A DNA stretch of 64,000 bases, taken from positions 619,595 to 683,594 of the forward strand of contig CAVPDQ010000014.1 in assembly GCA_963702685.1 (NCBI GenBank), written 5' to 3'. Shown in pieces: positions 60,663 through 64,000 of this stretch; the first letter of the stretch is position 1; every line of letters begins with the position of its first letter. Below the pieces are notes generated by a model. That model worked only from the letters and a program-made list of their open reading frames with translations, ran no database searches and was not told the origin of the DNA. Position numbers and translations under genes: made by a program. This DNA comes from AP-15 sp963702685 (GTDB taxonomy: Bacteria > Pseudomonadota > Alphaproteobacteria > ATCC43930 > CGMCC-115725).

Positions 60663-61913
60663 TTAATCGAGCACGATGCGCGCGTCCCGCCCACCATTTA
60701 AGAGACGTTTCAAATGAAAGCTGATCAGCGGGTCGCCGCGGCGCTGCCCGAGCAAGGCGGCAAACGCCGGGGTCGCATCCGGGTCGGCGGCTTCGAGCTT
60801 GGCAAAGGCGTCGAGATAAGCGCGGGTCGCCGGATCGGCGTGATCGGCTGCGGTCAGCGGCTCCCAGGCGCGCAATTTTTCGCTGCGTCCGCGCAGCAAG
60901 AGGTCGCCGACCGGCCGCCCGGTAAAGCCGGGAACGCGGCTCGCCACACTGTCGCCGACGCAGATCCGCGTCCCCAGCTCCTTGTTGGCTGCTTCGAGCC
61001 GGGCGGCGGTGTTTACCGTGTCGCCATAGGCGGTGTAGTCGAAATACCGTCCGCCGCCGAAATTGCCGACGATCGCCGGGCCGGCGTCGAGACCGAGCCG
61101 GGTCTCGCCGGGATCGACCCCCTGGCCCCGCCAGCGCTCGCGAAAGGCTTGCGCGCAGCCATCGAGCTCGAGCGCGCAGGCAACCGCGCGGGCGGCGTGA
61201 TCGGGCTGGTCGGCCGGCGCACCGAACAGCACATGCATCGCGTCGCCGATGATTTTGACGACGGTCCCGCCATGCGCGAAGACGATGTCGCTCATCCCGC
61301 CGAGATAGTCGTTGAGGAGCGGCGCGATCGTCGTCGGCTCCAAGGTCTCGACCAGCGAGGTGAAGCCGGCGATATCGGTGAACATCGAGGTGATCTCGCG
61401 GCGCTGCCCGCCGAGATCGAGCGCCCCCGGGTCGCTCGCCAGGCGCTCGGCCAGATTGGGCGAAAAATAGCGCGACAACAATGCCTGCGCCCGCTCCGCC
61501 TCGGCTTGCCGCCGCCGCGCCTCGCGCAGCACCCCGATATGGTGCAAGGTCTTGTCGATCGTGGTTTCGAGATCGGCGAAGTCGATCGGCTTGGTCACGA
61601 AATCGAAGGCGCCGCGGTTCATCGCGGTACGGATGTTCATCATGTCGCCATAGGCCGACACGATGACGGTCGACAATTCGGTATCGGCCTCCCGGATCTT
61701 TTGCAGCAGGGTCAGGCCGTCCATCCGCGGCATGTTGATGTCGCTCAGCACCATGTCCACGCCGTGACCGTTTTGCAGCATGTCGAGCGCCTCGACGCCG
61801 TCATGGGCAAAAACGAAATCGATTTCGCCGTCGCGGATGCGCCGGCGGAACCGCTGCCGCACCAAGGTTTCGAGATCGGGCTCGTCATCGACGACGAGAA
61901 TCTTCGCGGTCAT
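60663..61913 (-). CDS. Response regulator with receiver and class III cyclase domains
   Basis: 416 residues from ATG 61913, overlapping the kinase stop by ATGA. The receiver domain has the acidic pair in KILVVDDEPDLETLVRQRF, phospho-Asp in DMVLSDINMPRMDGLTLLQK and the Lys in FDFVTKPIDFADLE. A coiled linker (REARRRQAEAERAQALLSRY) follows. The cyclase has both metal Asp (ITSMFTDIAGFTSLVETLEP and KIIGDAMHVLFGAP) and a YGDTVNTAARLEAANKE block. It would produce a cyclic nucleotide under control of the neighbouring histidine kinase. Confidence 0.93.
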   Translation of the reverse strand: MTAKILVVDDEPDLETLVRQRFRRRIRDGEIDFVFAHDGVEALDMLQNGHGVDMVLSDINMPRMDGLTLLQKIREADTELSTVIVSAYGDMMNIRTAMNRGAFDFVTKPIDFADLETTIDKTLHHIGVLREARRRQAEAERAQALLSRYFSPNLAERLASDPGALDLGGQRREITSMFTDIAGFTSLVETLEPTTIAPLLNDYLGGMSDIVFAHGGTVVKIIGDAMHVLFGAPADQPDHAARAVACALELDGCAQAFRERWRGQGVDPGETRLGLDAGPAIVGNFGGGRYFDYTAYGDTVNTAARLEAANKELGTRICVGDSVASRVPGFTGRPVGDLLLRGRSEKLRAWEPLTAADHADPATRAYLDAFAKLEAADPDATPAFAALLGQRRGDPLISFHLKRLLNGGRDARIVLD

Positions 61914-63934
61914 GACGCCGCCCCCGCCGGCTCGCTCGCAACCAGCGCCGAAACCCGTGGCAAGGTGATCGTGAACTCGGTGAATTCGCCGGCCCGGCTT
62001 GCCACCTCGACTGCGCCGGAATGCTGCTTGACGATGATGTCGTGGCTCAACGACAGGCCGAGCCCGGTCCCTTCGCCGGCGGGCTTGGTGGTGAAAAACG
62101 GCTCGAAAATTTTGGCTTTCACCGCCTCCGGGATGCCGGCGCCGTTGTCGCGCACCCGGATTTCGACGGTGGCGCCGTGGTTGCGGGTGGTCACGGTCAG
62201 GGCCGGCTCGTAAGCCGGATCGGTGCGGCTGCGTTGGCGCTGGCGCATCGCATAAAAGCCGTTGCCGATCAGGTTCAGCAGAACCCGGGTGATTTCCTGA
62301 GGGTAGAGGTCGATCTGGCCGGCTGCGGGATCGAAATCCCGGTTGAGGGTGACATTGAAATCCGAGCTTTCGGCGCGCGCGCCGTGATAGGCGAGGTTGA
62401 GCGCCTCTTCGACCGTGGCGTTGAGATCGACCGGCCGGCGCTCGCCGGTCCCGGAGCGCGAATGCAGCAGCATGTTGCGCACGATGCTGTCGGCGCGCTT
62501 GCCGTGCTCGACGATCTTGTCGAGGTTGCCTTTCAAGGTCCCGGTCAAATCGTCGATATCGGCGCGCGCCGCCGCCGGCAGCGAGCCGCCGTCGGTGGCG
62601 ATGACGTCGTTCAGCTCGCCCACCAGCTCGCCCGACAGCTCGGCAAAATTGTTGACGAAATTCAACGGGTTCTTGATCTCGTGCGCGATCCCGGCGGTGA
62701 GCTGGCCGAGCGAGGCGAGCTTTTGGCTTTCGACGAGACGGTCCTGCGTCTTGTGCAGATCGGCAAGCGCGCGCTCGGCGGCCAGCCGCGCCTCGCGTGC
62801 CTCCTGCTCGCGCGCCCGGACCGCCTCGGTGCGCGCCTCGACCTTCGCCTCCAGGGTGTCGTGCGATTCCTGCACTTTCGCCGCCATTTGGTTGAACCGG
62901 TCGGCGAGCGTCTCGATTTCGTCGCCGGTGTGGATCTCGATCGGCAGGCCGCGCTCGCCCGAGCCGAGCCGGTCGGCGCCGGCTTGCAGCCGGCGGATCG
63001 GCACCACCATGCGCCGCGCCAGCGCGGCACCCGCCGCCGCCGCGAGCAGCAAGCCCACCGCCAGCAATGCCGCCATCCGCCACAGCGAGGCATAGACTGC
63101 GGCCAGCGCCTCGCGCAGCGGCATTTCGACAAACACGGTCCAGCCCGGTTGCGGGACCGGCGCATGCGCCGTCAGCACGGCCCCGCCCGAGGGCCCGGTT
63201 GCGCGATGATCACCCGCGCGATGATCGCCGGCGGCGGGGGTGCGGTGCTGCGGACCGGCGAGCGCTGCCTTGACTTGCGCCGATTGCGACAGATCGGTGT
63301 TGCGCAGCACCAGGCTCAAATCGGGATGGGCGATCAGCCGTCCGCGGGCATCGACGACATAGGCATAGCCGCTGCGGCCGACCTGCGTCGTGGTGATCAG
63401 GTCCCAAATGAATTTCAGGTTGACCTCGGCCACGGTCACGCCGGCGTGCTTGCCGACATGTGCTACCGAAATCGTCATATAGGGCTCGGATTGGTTGCGA
63501 AAATAAACCGGGCTGAACCAGACGCCGTTGGCGACCGCCTTGGCAAAGCGCGGATCGGCGCTGTCGTCGGTGCCGCTGCCGACGACATCCGGGGCGAGGC
63601 GCGACAGCTTCAGCTCTTCCTTGCCGGCGCCGGATATTTGGGTGATCTCGGTGATCGCCGGGACTTCGCGCAACAGGCGGATAAAGTCGTAGCGGCGCTG
63701 CTCGAGCGGCAAGGCACCCCATTGCCGCGGCGTGGTCCAGCCGAGCTGCTGCTCGATTTCGTCGATAAAGCCTTCGATGCGCTGGGCGGCGGCCCGCGCC
63801 TTCTCCTGCTGCATGACGATCGCGGCGCGTTCGGCCTCGTTATAGCCGAGCCACATGTCGAGAGCGCCGTTGACCACCAAGACGACGCTGACCAGACCGA
63901 CAAAGGCGAGCGCCAATTTGAGCGCGAGCCCCAT
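61910..63934 (-). CDS. Membrane sensor histidine kinase (Cache-like sensor, HAMP, HisKA, HATPase)
   Basis: 674 residues from ATG 63934. The frame remains open to base 64000, so a start outside the window is possible. TM1 (KLALAFVGLVSVVLVVNGAL) and TM2 (WRMAALLAVGLLLAAAAGAA) bracket a Cache-type periplasmic domain (GYAYVVDARGRLIAHPDLSL). HAMP follows (MVVPIRRLQAGADRLGSGER). The phospho-acceptor His is in LTAGIAHEIKNPLNFVNNF. The ATPase N-box is LLNLIGNGFYAM, with EIRVRDNGAGIPEAVKAKIF and GLGLSLSHDIIVKQHSG. A GDHRAGDHRATG mini-repeat lies in the sensor. It is coupled to the receiver-cyclase gene as a two-component pair. Confidence 0.92.
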   Translation of the reverse strand: MGLALKLALAFVGLVSVVLVVNGALDMWLGYNEAERAAIVMQQEKARAAAQRIEGFIDEIEQQLGWTTPRQWGALPLEQRRYDFIRLLREVPAITEITQISGAGKEELKLSRLAPDVVGSGTDDSADPRFAKAVANGVWFSPVYFRNQSEPYMTISVAHVGKHAGVTVAEVNLKFIWDLITTTQVGRSGYAYVVDARGRLIAHPDLSLVLRNTDLSQSAQVKAALAGPQHRTPAAGDHRAGDHRATGPSGGAVLTAHAPVPQPGWTVFVEMPLREALAAVYASLWRMAALLAVGLLLAAAAGAALARRMVVPIRRLQAGADRLGSGERGLPIEIHTGDEIETLADRFNQMAAKVQESHDTLEAKVEARTEAVRAREQEAREARLAAERALADLHKTQDRLVESQKLASLGQLTAGIAHEIKNPLNFVNNFAELSGELVGELNDVIATDGGSLPAAARADIDDLTGTLKGNLDKIVEHGKRADSIVRNMLLHSRSGTGERRPVDLNATVEEALNLAYHGARAESSDFNVTLNRDFDPAAGQIDLYPQEITRVLLNLIGNGFYAMRQRQRSRTDPAYEPALTVTTRNHGATVEIRVRDNGAGIPEAVKAKIFEPFFTTKPAGEGTGLGLSLSHDIIVKQHSGAVEVASRAGEFTEFTITLPRVSALVASEPAGAAS

Positions 63935-64000
63935 CCGCAGACGCCGCCGGGTGCGCTCGCCGGAGGCCGCGGCCCCGGTCGGCTCGAATGCGACACCGCG

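Noticed and set aside
1..64000. tRNA, rRNA or prophage attachment sites
   Set aside because: No cloverleaf, rRNA core sequence, integrase or phage structural gene was recognised anywhere in the window.

Overview
The window is a GC-rich stretch (about two thirds G+C by eye) with dense genes and short overlaps. It probably comes from an alphaproteobacterium. The rimP-nusA-ylxR-infB block, a liv transporter, MHS-type transporters, class III cyclases fused to TPR regions and typical alphaproteobacterial palindromic repeats all fit. No rRNA, tRNA or CRISPR array was recognised, so the assignment rests on protein style only.

Layout. 1-4136 (minus): infB (cut by the window edge), ylxR, nusA and rimP, a translation/transcription-factor operon with stop/start overlaps. 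4398-8389 (plus): a YdcF-like protein, an acyltransferase and a class II (B12-dependent) ribonucleotide reductase. 8.5-12.3 kb: a repeat-rich accessory patch between a frameshifted tenA and a 5'-truncated ridA. It holds a RAYT (Y1) transposase between inverted clusters of a GGGGACAGTTTACTT repeat, and an IS4-family element that jumped into the right cluster. 12.3-13.0 kb: twin Lin0512-family genes. 13.2-15.8 kb: a visibly lower-GC island with an unknown membrane protein and a broken unknown exported protein. 16.3-20.4 kb: a cupin and a NitT/TauT-type ABC importer. 20.7-25.1 kb: three tandem MHS transporters, two of them frameshifted. 25.2-27.8 kb: divergent CoA-transferase and thiolase. 27.9-32.7 kb: a lytic-transglycosylase-like protein, nitroreductase, a carboxymuconolactone-decarboxylase-family protein, cobB and a methyltransferase. 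32.9-36.6 kb: two cyclase-TPR proteins, one with lost catalytic residues. 36.7-39.9 kb: livHMGF. 40.2-53.5 kb: an accessory region with five toxin-antitoxin loci (three intact, two remnants), a very large SAM-cyclase-ATPase, livK, a GMC oxidoreductase, an IS256 element and a PEP-CTERM protein. 53.7-60.5 kb: a 3-hydroxyisobutyrate-dehydrogenase-like enzyme and a complete dppABCDF-type operon. 60.7-64 kb: a histidine kinase and a receiver-cyclase regulator.

How it works together. Much of the window is uptake (taurine/nitrate-like, MHS, branched-chain amino-acid-type, oligopeptide) plus acyl-CoA catabolism (CoA-transferase, thiolase, HIBADH, GMC). Four class III cyclase proteins, one degenerate, lie within 30 kb and suggest heavy cyclic-nucleotide signalling. 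CobB makes a cobalamin precursor and the ribonucleotide reductase depends on the cofactor.

Two matters deserve attention. First, at least 14 frame breaks, mostly between 9.3 and 27 kb, can nearly all be repaired by removing one inserted base. Four share the motif GCTTG in place of GCTG. This looks like an insertion-biased assembly error, though +1 recoding cannot be excluded from sequence alone. Second, one repeat family links the RAYT locus, the IS4 insertion, the truncated ridA and a HEPN toxin gene 40 kb away that was interrupted by a copy of the same repeat.
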